Of a stretch of 64,000 nt of DNA, positions 43,145 through 55,765 are shown piece by piece. Positions within the stretch are counted from its first letter, which is position 1. Each line of letters begins with the position of its first letter. The DNA is from Lanius collurio. Taxonomy: Eukaryota; Chordata; Aves; Passeriformes; Laniidae. Location: positions 21,464,162 through 21,528,161 of the forward strand of contig JACBWW010000007.1 in NCBI GenBank assembly GCA_020086605.1, written 5' to 3'. The translations under genes were made by a program, and so were the position numbers. The notes beneath the pieces were generated by a model, which was given only the letters and a program-made list of their open reading frames with translations, was not told where the DNA came from and ran no database searches.

Positions 43145-43159
43145 GGGGGGGGGGGGGGG
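43145..43159. repeat. Poly(G) run
   Basis: About 15 consecutive guanines in otherwise AT-rich DNA, 640 bases before the assembly gap. Confidence 0.9.
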
Positions 43160-43798
43160 AAAGACATCCTGAATTGTAGAAGACTTATTAATCTTCATGA
43201 GTCAAAGGGTGTGGGCTTCAAATCTGAAAATGAATAACCCACTCTGCACATACACCAGCTGAGGTAATGCTGATTTTGAGATATCTAAGAAATGAGTGGT
43301 GGTATCTTAATTTCTTTTATTGAACAAAATATAATTAATTATCAAATAATGAAAAGGCAGTGAAATGTAACTTCTCCTTTGCTGAATAGGCAGTAACTCT
43401 CCCTTTGCCTAAAGGGAGGAAATTCATCCAGAGAAAACTTCCCATTTTGCAACTTTAATCAAAAGCAGCACACCAGAAGACAGGATGCCTTCCATCCACA
43501 CACTCCCTCTCGATGTACATATTCTGAGTTACAGCCCTTGTCTTCCAGCAGATCAGAAAGAGATGTGAATCCTGTGTTTCTTCTTTCTCTCCCTTATATA
43601 CATTCCTCATGATTCTCTGCTCATCTATTTCTGTTTTAAATAGTTGAACATCTGAATCTTTCTGTACCTCTAGTCTTGATTTCTGCCTGTCCCATAAGGA
43701 TGTCCTTGTGGCAGCAATAGTCAGAGAAAGCAGGGAAAAAAGACTGACCCTACTCTGAAGCCAGAGATGAGGAACTGCATCCTCAGCCACAAATAACT

Positions 43799-44192
43799 NN
43801 NNNNNNNNNNNNNNNNNNNNNNNNNNNNNNNNNNNNNNNNNNNNNNNNNNNNNNNNNNNNNNNNNNNNNNNNNNNNNNNNNNNNNNNNNNNNNNNNNNNN
43901 NNNNNNNNNNNNNNNNNNNNNNNNNNNNNNNNNNNNNNNNNNNNNNNNNNNNNNNNNNNNNNNNNNNNNNNNNNNNNNNNNNNNNNNNNNNNNNNNNNNN
44001 NNNNNNNNNNNNNNNNNNNNNNNNNNNNNNNNNNNNNNNNNNNNNNNNNNNNNNNNNNNNNNNNNNNNNNNNNNNNNNNNNNNNNNNNNNNNNNNNNNNN
44101 NNNNNNNNNNNNNNNNNNNNNNNNNNNNNNNNNNNNNNNNNNNNNNNNNNNNNNNNNNNNNNNNNNNNNNNNNNNNNNNNNNNNNNNNNNNN
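43799..44192. other. Assembly gap of 394 N
   Basis: Undetermined bases. The right flank enters directly into a 41-bp tandem repeat, so the gap most likely contains further repeat copies. The three long minus-strand frames that cross it consist mainly of X residues and are not genes. Confidence 1.
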
Positions 44193-44325
44193 GCTCCCCA
44201 CAGCCCTGCCATGGCCCCGCCGAGCCGGGCACAGCTCCCCACAGCCCTGCCATGGCCCCGCCGAGCCGGGCACTGCTCCCCACAGCCCTGCCATGGCCCC
44301 GCCGAGCCGGGCACAGCTCCACACA
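44193..44325. repeat. GC-rich 41-bp minisatellite, three full copies plus a partial one
   Basis: Units at 44,193-44,233, 44,234-44,274 and 44,275-44,315 begin GCTCCCCACAGCCCTGCCAT and end GGGCACA or GGGCACT; only one base differs among the three. A fourth unit breaks down after about ten bases. Each unit has three CpG sites. Because 41 is not a multiple of three, all minus-strand frames stay open through it and give the same three peptides in rotation. Confidence 0.97.
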
Positions 44326-44359
44326 GAAGCAATGGGCACAAATGAACATAATCATTTTG

Positions 44360-44525
44360 CTCTGAATATCAGGAAACACTCTTCAACTAGGAGGGAGATC
44401 CTACAATAGCTCAGAGCAGTCTGTGCCTGGACAATCAGTTGTAGGTGTCTCTGCTTGAACATAAGATTTGAGAAACCATCTCCACAGGTCTCTTCCAACC
44501 TCAGTCAGTGATTCTGTTCTTCTGT
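44360..44525 (+). mobile_element. Degenerate CR1 3' end, plus orientation
   Basis: ATATCAGGAAACACTCTTCA at the left, CTGTGCCTGGACAATCAG in the middle, and GGTCTCTTCCAACCTCAG with GTGATTCTGTTCTTCTGTG at the right follow the CR1 3' end in order. The octamers at the end fix the orientation. Confidence 0.75.
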
Positions 44526-47500
44526 GGCTGGTAAATACAGGTACGTTTTTCAACAAAGACAGAATATGCCATCAATATGACTGACTCAAGCTAGACTCCA
44601 GTTGCAAAGGTTATAGCAGATGTTCAGTGTTTGGTTATGTCTAATTCATGCCAGTGAATCACTTCATCAATTACTCAGGTCATTATTTCTCCTTTCAGAG
44701 CAACGTCATTTAATATTAGCAACTAAAGAACAGCTTGAACTATAATGTCTGACATTTGGAGTGAATACCTTTCGTAAAAACTGAGCAAAAGCCTGATTCA
44801 AGTCAAATAGAACAGGGATTGATACAGTTCTATAACCCCAGGCCTTATTCTATCCTCAAGAGAGAAGGGAAGAAATTTTAACTCGTCCTAATTGGTTTAA
44901 ACCATCATACAGAATCACCTGCCTACCAATGGAAAGTCACAGAGTCAGAACAGAAAAGAAACAACTCCATCTTCTTCCGGCACCACAAAAATCTTAATGA
45001 CATGAAAAGGGATGTAGGCACCCTTACACCTCTCTTAGCCTCCATGCCAAGAAGAGAAAAAACGCTTAAGTCTCTATCTGGCAACTGCAACTTTGTGAGC
45101 AAACACCAACACATTTGATACCTGCAAGACTTTCACTTGATGTTTATGAGAGCCCATCTAAGCTTGCAGCTTAATGGCTCTATCTCTGTTGCTTTCATTC
45201 TCACAGTTGTCTACATCACAAGACTTCCTAGTAAAAACACAATTCTCTTCATTTTTGTGTATGTGGTGTTCCTTTTCAACCAATAAAATAACTCTAAAAG
45301 TAGTAGTAAAGAGAAAGAGAGGCATGAAAGTAACTACCAAGCTGTTCCAGATCATGGCTCAACCTGGGTCTTTAGTCCATTCTGCTCCAACAGTTTCAAA
45401 TCATATCCCAGGTTTGCAGTCTAAATACAGCCAGAATTTACTTTGGTAACAAAGAGCAACAAGCAAAAATTACAGAGAACTTTCATCAAAGGTTCCAATT
45501 CCTCTTCCTCAAATTCAATGAGGAGAAAACTCTTTCACTGGAAACCTTTATTCCTCCAATTAAATTCCATCCTAGTTTATACAGGCTGCACTTAAAACTA
45601 TTAGTTTTCCCTTCTCAGGGAATTTTTGGTAGTTTACCAAAATCAAAGTATATAAAAAAAGGTAAATATTTTAAAATTCATTTCCATTTTAGGGATAAAA
45701 TGTGACGGAACGGCAATGATGGCAGCCACTACCAGCTTTACTATTGTGTTGGAAGTGCCTGAGCAGACTACTGAAGAAGGGATCCTGTCTTCACAGGAAC
45801 CTCGTGATCAACCCAAGTCCTGATCTCTAGAAGGAAAAGAGGCAGTGACATGGGTTGAGATGGATTTTTCTGGACAGGAAAATAAACTAGTTTCCTTCTA
45901 CAACTGGGGCATGGTACCTATAGTACAACCTCCCTCTTCACTACCAGATTACTGTCAGATGAACAGTGTGAATTCCTGTAGCTCAAGCAGCAATAGGCCA
46001 TATTGAGTCTTGAAATTCTGACTTAAGGTGTTTTACAGAAGGTGTGGTAAATGTATTTGGCATTGTAGGAGTTTTGGGTTTTTTTTCCTTTTCCTGTAAC
46101 TTCAAATAGTCTGTGAAAACCACAAAACAACAGAAAACCAAAGTCAAAACATATATAGAAGGTGAGAATGTGGCCCTAAATTATTTTGATTAAGTTTAAG
46201 GCACTAAAAAGACATTTGTGCAACAAATGTGGTTTGTTTAATGCTTCTACTAAGAATTGAGTCAAATGCAAAAAAGTTAAATTCACTAATTACAACTTAA
46301 TCATTCATTATAGTTTTATCGTGCTGAATGAATCATGTACCAAATGTTAGATAAAGGTTAAGAGTTATGAGAGGTCACTGGCATTACCCACGAGAGAAGC
46401 ATTAAAAAGTGACAATGGATTATCTCAATCCTCAGCTAATCAACCTCTCCATGTACTAACTGAATCTATTGTATTTAGAATTGTCTAAAATTAGCATCAG
46501 ACAGTGTAAAATAGTTACTTGAACAAGCAAGTAACAAACACAATAATAATAAGATCCCTCACATTTCCCCACTGCAGGAAATCAATATGTTAGTAAATTT
46601 ATTTAAACTCCATTACATTAACTGGGTAAGTTGCCTAAAATGATTCCAGTGTCTTGGAATATTTACTGAAGATTCTAAAGCTTCCCAAAAGTCAAATAAA
46701 TCCTCTCTTGTCTCCCTTCAGAAGGAGAAATGAAAAGATTTCTCTCACTATAGGGCTAAATATAGACTCATTGTTCTGTATTTAGAACATTCTGTTTTCA
46801 GCTAGATCTTACTTGCTCTGGGCTGTCAGTCATTTTTAGATCTCCTGCCTGCAATAGCAATAGGTTATATCATATGCTGTTGATTACAGGTCATAACAAC
46901 TCCAAATTTATGATTGTCATGAGTACAATATCTCTACTCTTTCCATTTATCTGGTTGAGAAGTCAATTGCTTTTCTCTACCCTGCTGTTACTTGGAAGAA
47001 TAAAGATATTCATGAGTGAAAGAGCTATGAATATGTTGGCTTTTACTATTTCAGTATTAAAAATTGAAGAAAGGCTACAGTTGCTTTGAGCAGAAACTAA
47101 GAGATTGATCCAGAGCCCTTTGAAGTCAATTAAAGTTCTCATGATATCAGTAAACTGCAGACGTCAGTCCACATATCCAAATCTCATACTTGTTGTCTCA
47201 TACTTGACTGCAGTCTATTGGACACATAACTGTGGGAGGAAATTCTGACAATAGCTGGTGGCTGCTACTGGAAAATTATAAATCACACATAAGAGCATTG
47301 TTGTGACAGCAATAACTATCACAAGGTCTCAAGCAGATCATTAAAGAGAAACATATTGTAGAAGTCACTTCTACAAACACAAAATTGCTCTCACTTTGCA
47401 AACCACAAGACGAATTTTATCTCAAAAACCTCTAAGAATTGATGATTTACCCTGAGTTGTATAGTGAAACAAAGCTAACTCTGACCCACTGGTATTTCTC

Positions 47501-50500
47501 ATACTGCATTGTAGTGCTGTGCAAACACCACAGTTCAGGTCCCAGAGGACTTCCTGCCTGAGCAAAGCACCAGCCTCTGAAGGGCTGAACAGCACTGTCA
47601 TGTCACTGTGAGGATGTGTACTGATCCAGTAACTTGGAGTTGTTGCACAGTGCTTTAAAATATTTGTAAAATACTCCTCTGAGTATACACCGACTCCTGA
47701 AACACAAGTGTGCGGAAGTCTAAGTTGGAAGGATAATGACAAAATGAAAGCTCAAACCAGGCACCTAAGCGGCCTGATATTCAAAGGTTTTGAAAAACTA
47801 ATAGCTCAAAAACCCCTCTGGTGACAAATCGCTGCTGCAATAAAATCCTTGTCTTTCTTGGGTGCTGCAAACTCTAAATGTTATGTATGTTATTTTTCAA
47901 CAAGTAATTCCCTAATCTGTAGAAAATTTTCCAACCATAGGTAAATATGCTAACAAAGGTATTCTGCATTCAAGTAACAATTTGAAGTTTCTATAAAGAA
48001 ACGAAGTCTTCCAGCAATATATAAATTGTGTTACAAACACCTAAAAGCATTGCAGTTTGCAGTTCTTTCTCATTCTTTTTTTATTCCTATTCACATCTAA
48101 GATGCATTTGAGACTCATAGATGGCTAAGTGCTAAATACCTTTGTTGTAGTCATCATCAGGTTTCAGTTAATATCTCAATTATTAGATTTCCTCAGTACA
48201 CTAGAGGATATCAGAGCAAATGTTTGTTTTTGCAGTTTTTAAATATAGGTCTTAACTCTTACAGGAGTTTTTAAGTAGAGCTTTTAACTTTTCATAATTT
48301 AATATTTTTTAATATTCTCAGGAGTTGAAAATTAAGATATCAAGAAAAAAATATCTTTGTAGAAAACACAACTCATAAGCTTTAGAAATTAGATTCTTGC
48401 CATGTAAGCACTTCCAACTGTGAACAGAGATTATCACTATTTAATTACTGGTGCACAAAAAAATGCTGGTGTTTCTCTCAAGAATCCACCTGAAATATAT
48501 GCCCCCACAAAATCAAACCTCCCCTAGATGGTATTCAAGTGACAATCATTCATAGTAAAAGAACCATTATGGATGATCTTTTTTCATTTTTTAAAAGAAT
48601 TTGACTTTGTATTTGTTTCATTTTGTTTTTTAATCACTCATTTACTAAAAAAGTCTACGTTAAGGCTATCAAGATTATCAAGTGACACAGGCAATCTTTT
48701 GCTAGACAATAAAAAGCACCAAACATTGAAATGAGTTGAAGAGTACACATACATATACATGCATAAATTCTATTTTTATTAGAACCTCATTTTTTTTTTA
48801 AGTTGAAAAATATTTTTAACATGGGTTTCAATTAAAAAAATTCCATATATGAATTCTTTAGCCCTTTTCATTTGAGAAATATTAACAGTTGCTGCTGAAT
48901 GGAGAGATCTGTGCTGCAACAACCACTATATTAGCTATTTCCTTCATTGCTACCCTTCAGTAAAATATTGAAACAGAATTGTCACTGGAGTTATATAATG
49001 TGTTCAGCTATCATTATAAATAATGAAGCTAGTCTTCTGCTTCCGAATTTGCATACTGCAATTCATAATTCCAAAAAGAGTAGGGGGTTTGAAATATTCA
49101 GTATTAGCTAAAAATGAAAGCTGCTGGTTTTATTGCTGCTTGTGGAAGTTTTGATTTTATGTCTTGTATTAAATACATTTAAGCAGGCAACTCATGTGGA
49201 GATTTTCCTTCTGAAATACATATGAAATTTCCAGTGACTATATTGTGAACTTAGTCCTCTAAATGTAAGTATTCTATATTGTATTTTACCACCCCTAAAA
49301 AATTCAGCCACATATCCACTGTTTTCTGCTTAGCGAAACATTCAAAGGAATGAGAGATGATAGTCTGAGTTGTTAAACTCAGACACAGTAAAACATATCT
49401 ATTATAATTACTTCATATGGATGCTATACTCTTTGTCTTATTTTCACCCTTTTTACATTCAGAATAATTGAAAATCCTGTAAAACTCCTCCACACATTTC
49501 TTCAAAACCATGTCTAACACAGAATGTACTTGGAGTTAATCAGCATATAAAATACTCTATTTCTTTCATACATAACAATTTGCATGCATCAAAACTGAGT
49601 AGTTGCTATTTTTTACGTACAACCTAAACCACTGAATGACAACGTTGGATAGAAGAATGAAATTTCTTGATACCAATAACCCAAAAAAACCTGACAAATG
49701 TGCTAGCGTGCAGAAGTTCAGGAAGGACTAGAGTCTGATGATTCAGCCCTCTAATAGGTACAGTAACAACTTCAAATTCAGGCTAGATCCTAGACTAACA
49801 ATGGCATTCAAGCATATGAGACATCAAACAATCCCACAGCTTTGTAAGGAAAATGTGTTTGAAAATGATGCAGGTGTTCAAACGTCAAGAACTGTAAGCC
49901 ATGAAATGTGGAGTCCTTTATCTTAAAACAAGACCTGTACCTTTATATAAACAGAAATAACAATAAAGCAATAAATTGTAAAGGACCTTTGCTTCACCAA
50001 TAATATGGGTGTCTCAGACAGGCCTTAGAAAAGGAAAATCAACAACTTATAGTCTGTGGAACAATGTCAACTGACCAAGATTCAGTTTCACCTGATCAAG
50101 TTCATTTATTCATTAATCACAAGTGCTTAATCTCATTCCAAAGAAAACCTTAAAAAAGGTCAATTTCATCCCAAAATTCCTGTAAATTGCATTGAGAACT
50201 TAAAATAACTAATTTGCACACAACTGTCTACAGTTTGAAAACAGATTTCTGCTATGCAGGATGAACCAACCCACACAGGACTCAAGCAAGATCTTTCCTT
50301 AGAAACTTCAGAAAAATCTTGCCAATTATCTGCATTTACTTTTGATAACCTAATAGACAGTAATCTGGTCAGCATCTGAAAGTATGTAGATTGAAGGATG
50401 AGTAACAAATCACTTTAGTTATATTTTTTCATAGTGAAAACCAAAACCCATTGATTCAGACAAGAGATTCAGAACTATGATTTTCAGTGGCATCTGAGCT

Positions 50501-52484
50501 AAATTAGTATTATATACTAGCAGGAAGTTAAGGGCACTGGCAGACAGACAGAGTCCTTCCTGATCTGACACAGACATATTTGAGAGAAAAATGCTTATTT
50601 ACTAGTAGGAAAATCATCAGAGGTGCCTCACCAAAGTTGTCTTCACTGAACCAGTTGCAGCAAAACAAAAGCATGAAATTTTTGTCATAAATCTCAGCAC
50701 ACGTGAGTATGAATTGATTATCTAAAATATGTGGACTAAAACTAGAATGCATTCCTCTCTAGTTCTCCTAGTTTGTGTAATATATTCAGTAGATATTTGA
50801 CAAAAAATTTTAAACATGGCCTTATTGAATACACACAGTTCACAGAGGGAAACAGAGTAGCAGCCCCGTAAGGATCTTTCATCAACCACTAATGAGTTAG
50901 GCATATGCTAAAACAAAGAAGGGGTTTTGTTGGTTCTCTTTGGGGAGGGGCAGGGGGAAGGAAGGTGGTGGTTGTGGGTTTTTCCCTATTTCTTATATCA
51001 GGACAGTCCAGAATTGACAGTCACAATTTCTCAGTTTCTTCAGTTTCTATCAGCCAAACCCCAAGAATAAGTCTGACATCCAGCCACAGAGCAACTGATC
51101 TCATTGTCCAAAGTAGTTACCTGGACTATTGAGGAATGTCTGCATTTTTTTCAATGCTTTCTCAGGAAAGAAGACTGAAGCTAGGCTAAAAGATGTGATG
51201 AAAAAAAAATTTCCAGTGTTGGAAATAGTTTAAAAGACTGAATCATTTGGTAACCAGATCAAGAAATTCGGTGGATATTGCTGTTTGCCACCAGAAAAGC
51301 CAAGATCATCAAGGATAACATTGTACTCCCTGTTGTGGTACCTCAGCTTCTAATGAATTTAGCCATCTGATTATGCAGCATCATTCCTCAAAGTACAGCC
51401 TTCTGAATGTGGCATTTCTGGGAACAGCACCAAAATATGACAGTAATCACTGTATGTGTTGTTAATGCCTGTGGCTAGATTTTGTATTTTGGAATACCTT
51501 GAGGCATTGGGTAATGTGGATATCAGGCAATTCTTGTGATGATTTACAAAGTCATAGTACATCTAAACGTACCATGGCAATTACTGTTTGACAAATGATG
51601 TAGTCTTAGGAAGAGAGGACATCCTTCCTTCCAAAGGATCCATTATGAAATAATAGAAATTATAAAGGGATACAAAGTCACCTAGTACTTCGTATACAAA
51701 AAAGTACTGGTTCTATTTTTATGGATATAGTAAAACATAAAGTAAATCATGGGGTTTTGTTTTAAAAGATGACTGTTGCTTAAAAATAAAGGTATTCTAC
51801 TGATACGCTGTCTTTACCTAGAGCAAGGTAAATACAAACAAAAATATCTAGAATTCTCTATACTCTTTGAGAAAAAGAAAGTATCTAGGCAAAAGCTCTA
51901 AGTTATGTCTACATGGTCCTAATTTTTGTATCTCTGATGTCAAGTTTAAGTGATCTAATACAAATTTCTCATTCATGAGTGCTGTTAAATCATGTTTTGT
52001 CTTGAGTAAATTAGTATCTCAGAAATGTAAAGGGTTTGCAATTCACGCCCCTGTATGCTATCATCTAAGCCACTGAAGTAGTGTTTTCCACAGCCATCAA
52101 AAATATCATCAAAAATAACATCATTTTCTTTCTCTCTTGGTCTTCTCACTCTCTAGGTCTTGTGTTGTTATTATCACAACCTTGCAACTGCAAATCCAAA
52201 TAGTTTTTTATGGCAGGTACTTGTGGGTAACTATCACTACAGTGAGAATGGTCTTTCTTGTGTTCACCCTCCTGCTTCAGCTTCCCTTACCTTTTGCTTT
52301 ATACACTTCACAGTACAGAAGCCTAATATGAAGTGCATAGACATGCAACATTTGAACCTAAAAATTACCGTACTTCAATCAAGATTAACACCCTTTGCGT
52401 AACAATACATATAAAAATCTAGAATGAAAATTCTTGATATGTTTCTAGGCTGACAGTCCAGGAAAAAAGAAAAGAGATGAAGTC
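44526..52484. other. Unique AT-rich intron DNA, no gene recognised
   Basis: Eight kilobases with no recognisable repeats except the G-rich tract near 50.95 kb. The 106-codon minus frame at 47,422-47,742 has no known motif. Conserved regulatory elements may be present but cannot be judged from one sequence. Confidence 0.6.
50941..50982 (+). repeat. G-rich low-complexity tract
   Basis: Runs of 4, 4 and 5 guanines with one- and two-base spacers, followed by GGAAGG and GGTGGTGG units and a final GGG. It could form a G-quadruplex only with one long loop. Confidence 0.6.
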
Positions 52485-53778
52485 ATAGGATCACAGAATC
52501 ATTAAGGCTGGAAAAGACATCCATGATCATTGAGAGCACCCACCCTTTCACTGAACACCACCATGTCAACTAAACAACACCACTAAATGCCAAGTCCAGT
52601 CGCTTCTTAACACTTCCAGGGATAGTGATTCCACCACTTCCCTGGGCAGCCCATTCCAGTGCTTAACCACCACCCTTTCCGTGAAGAAACTCTTCCTGAT
52701 GTCCAACCTGAACATCTCCTGGCACATCTTGAGGCCATTTCTTCTTGTCCTTTCCCCGTTTGCCTGGGAGAAGAGGCTCATCCCCGCCCTGCTACAACCT
52801 CATTTTAGGAAGTTGTAGATATCAATAAGGTCTCCCAGAACCTCCTTTTGTCCAGGCTAAACAGCCCCAGCTCCTCATTTGCTCCTCATAATGACTTACT
52901 CTCTAGACCTTTCATCCACTACACTGCCCTTATCTGGACGTGCTCCAGCCCCTCAATGTCTTTGTTGTAGTGAGCGGACTACAGAACTCACTGCAGTACT
53001 CAAGGTGTGGCCTCACCAGTGCTGACTACAGGGGAACAATCACTTCCCTGGTCCTGCTGGCCACATTGCTTCTGATACAAGCCAGGCTGCCACTGGCCTT
53101 CTTGGCCACCTGGGCACACGCTGGCCAATATTCAACCATCTGCTGACCATCATCCCCAGGTCCTTTTCTGCTGGGTCAATTTCCATCCACTCTTCCCCAA
53201 GTCAGTAGTCATAAATGGGGTTGTTGTGACTGAAGTGCAGGACCCAGCATATAATCTTACTGAACCTCATACAGCTGGCCTTGGTCTATCGATCCATGCT
53301 GCCCAGATCCCTTGGCAGACCCTTCCTACCCTCCAGCAGATCAAAACTCCCACATAATCTGCAAACATCTGAGAATGCACTCGGTCGTTGATAAAGATGT
53401 GAAATAGGACTGGCCCCAACACTGAGCCCTGGGCCACCTGACAGCTCACTGTAACTCCATTCGCCACCATTCTCTGGACCCTGTCATTCAGCCATTTTTT
53501 TAACCAAGCCAAGAGTGCACCTGTCCAAGATATGGGCTGCCAGTTTCTCCAGGAGAACGCTGAGGGAGATGGTGTCAAAGGCTTTATCGAATCCCAGGCA
53601 GACAACAGTCTTTCCCTCATCCATTAGGCAGGTAACCTGGTCATCAAAGGAGATCGCATTACTCAAGCAGGACCTACATTTCCTAAACCCATGCTGGCTG
53701 TGCCTGATCCCCTGGTTGTCCTGTACATGCCATGTCATGACAGTCTGTGAACTTATTACTTTCAAATTCACGGTGGAC
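52485..53778 (-). mobile_element. CR1 LINE, 3' 1.3 kb including reverse transcriptase C-terminal part, minus orientation
   Basis: The longest CR1 copy in the window. Left end (element 3' end): TCATAGGATCACAGAATCAT. Read on the minus strand from the right: HSQHGFRKCRSCLSNAISF, FDKAFDTISLSVLLEKLAAH, VANGVTVSCQVAQGSVLGPV, and LFHIFINDRV, all motifs of the CR1 ORF2 reverse transcriptase, followed by the region downstream of the active site and the 3' UTR. In the usual FADD active-site box only FADY is seen (near 53,360), and several frameshifts and stops are present, so it is dead. The element is 5'-truncated at about 53,778. Confidence 0.95.
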
Positions 53779-55616
53779 AGGCAAGAGTGATTCCTGGCAC
53801 GACTTTAGTTACATCCAGATTAGAGAACCCAGAAGCATTTCCCAGTGGGAGTACAGGAGCTATATTCTGATTCTGTATTTGGGCTAGACTCAAATCTTCA
53901 CCTTCTTCTCTCCTTCCCTAAAGTGGCCATTTTGTGCATTTCTGAAGTAAAATTGAGCGGTGTTGCAGGTTTGGGGTTTATGTCAGTCTAGATATCTAAA
54001 AAACATTTTTCCTTATACAAATTATTAGCCAAATAAAAATGAAACAAAGAAAGAAAAAAGAAACAAAACCAAATTAATAAATTCATTCTTTTGTTCCTTT
54101 TTTCTCTCCTCCAAAGCAAACTATTCTGAAGATATATGAAAGACTCTGGAAAGCATGTAACAGTTTATACAAAGTCTAGATTCTTCATCCAGTTTTTTCT
54201 CTTTTTGGTGGAATAATTTTTATGTTTTTTCAAATAAAGGCAATATATTGTTCTAGAAAGTTAAATTCTTCAGCCAAACTTTTGTCAATCTTCTCTAGAA
54301 AACTACTTCTACTCTGATGTATCTTCTTATAGAAAATTCAGTGCTTATTCATTCATAGAAAGTATGTACTATAAATAATCAATCCTGGTATGTGTCAGAG
54401 CAAAAAAAAAAGAAATTGGTGTAAAGTAATAAAAAATGTTGTGATTAAGCTTTTTAAATACATTTTCTTCCCTCTGTAACTTGCAACTTCTACCTGTCTA
54501 AACATAAAATCTGAGTAAATACTAGAAATTAGCATGGATTAAGGACTAAAATTCTGATGAAATATAAACTTCCTGTTTAATAATAATAATCTAGAGGGGA
54601 CAGATAAATCTAAAAAATAAATTTACCTTAAAAATCACCTAAGTTCTAAGCCTATTTACACACCGTAAAATGTGCACCATGTTCAATAATCTCATTTTCA
54701 CCACCTCCTGTCATTCACCTCTATCCTCATCTTAACTTTTCAGAATCACAATGTCAAGAAGGTTAATGCAGTTACATGAATTTGTGATGGACCATTTCAT
54801 TCAGATTTGCCAAGGCAAACATATATAGCTGGCTGGTAAACAATTTACTCCACAGAGAACAAGTTCTTCTTAGCTGAAAAGAGACCTCTGGCAAATCAAT
54901 ATTCTAAATTATGAGATATTAGCTGTAAAAGGAGGGAGGGAATCCTGGAACCTGACAGTCCTTTTTTTTAAGCAGTAAATGCTTCTAGACACTCAGATAT
55001 TAGGCACAGTGTCACTGAAGACAATGGTACAAACCAATGCAAGAACAGTGTTAATGAGATCTTAGTCATGCTTGTAGTCTTTTATATATACAACTCACAG
55101 CAAGTGAAAAGAACTTGCTCTCAAAATTGCTGTTGTATGCATTATATCTGTTTATGTATATAAGGGAAGGTTGCTTATTAAGAACATGAAAGGCTAGCAC
55201 TCTGCAATGTCTGAGGGAAAATTGTTTTCTCCTGTCTGCTTTATTTCTTACCAAATATCTACAGTTTGGAGCTAAGCAGAGTGTATTAATTCTGTTTGAA
55301 AAAGTGATTGGAAAAAAGCTTTGTAACTGTGGAATATAACTTAGATGTGAAATAATGGTACAACAGCAATTGCACAGTCTTTATCAACTATTACATTAAT
55401 ATCTTTGAGTAATGTATATGAGTAGGATGAAGATGCATTTTACTCTAATTTTCTTCCCCTCACCCCCATGTACCAGTGACAGAATCATTAAAACCCACAG
55501 TTTAAGCCTGCCTTTATATAATTCCAGGTAAATTTCTTCACATGCTTTATGCACTTCTCTGCAAAACTAGTTTCTCTGAGACACTGTAAGTTAGTAGTAA
55601 AATTTGGCATGCAGGG

Positions 55617-55765
55617 TAAAAAAAACCCAAACAAAAGCACACAGACAGAAAAAAGGATACTAAAACAAAACCAAACCAACAGCAAACCCCAACAAAACAA
55701 AGCAAACAAACAAAAACCCCAAATCAAAAAATTCAACACCCCAAAAAGCAAAGCATTTGAAATGA
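55617..55765. repeat. A/C-rich low-complexity tract
   Basis: About 150 bases made of AAAACC, AAACAAA and CAAACC units with very few T on the plus strand. The lysine-, asparagine- and glutamine-rich plus frame (55,549-55,839) and the hydrophobic minus frame are composition artefacts. Confidence 0.85.

Noticed and set aside
43455..44379. Three minus-strand reading frames of 198-294 codons
   Set aside because: Most residues are undetermined because of the N gap; the remainder is a 41-bp tandem repeat and intron.
47422..47742. 106-codon minus frame with a fairly even amino-acid composition
   Set aside because: No recognisable domain, no Kozak or splice support; a possible lineage-specific transcript cannot be excluded but is not supported.
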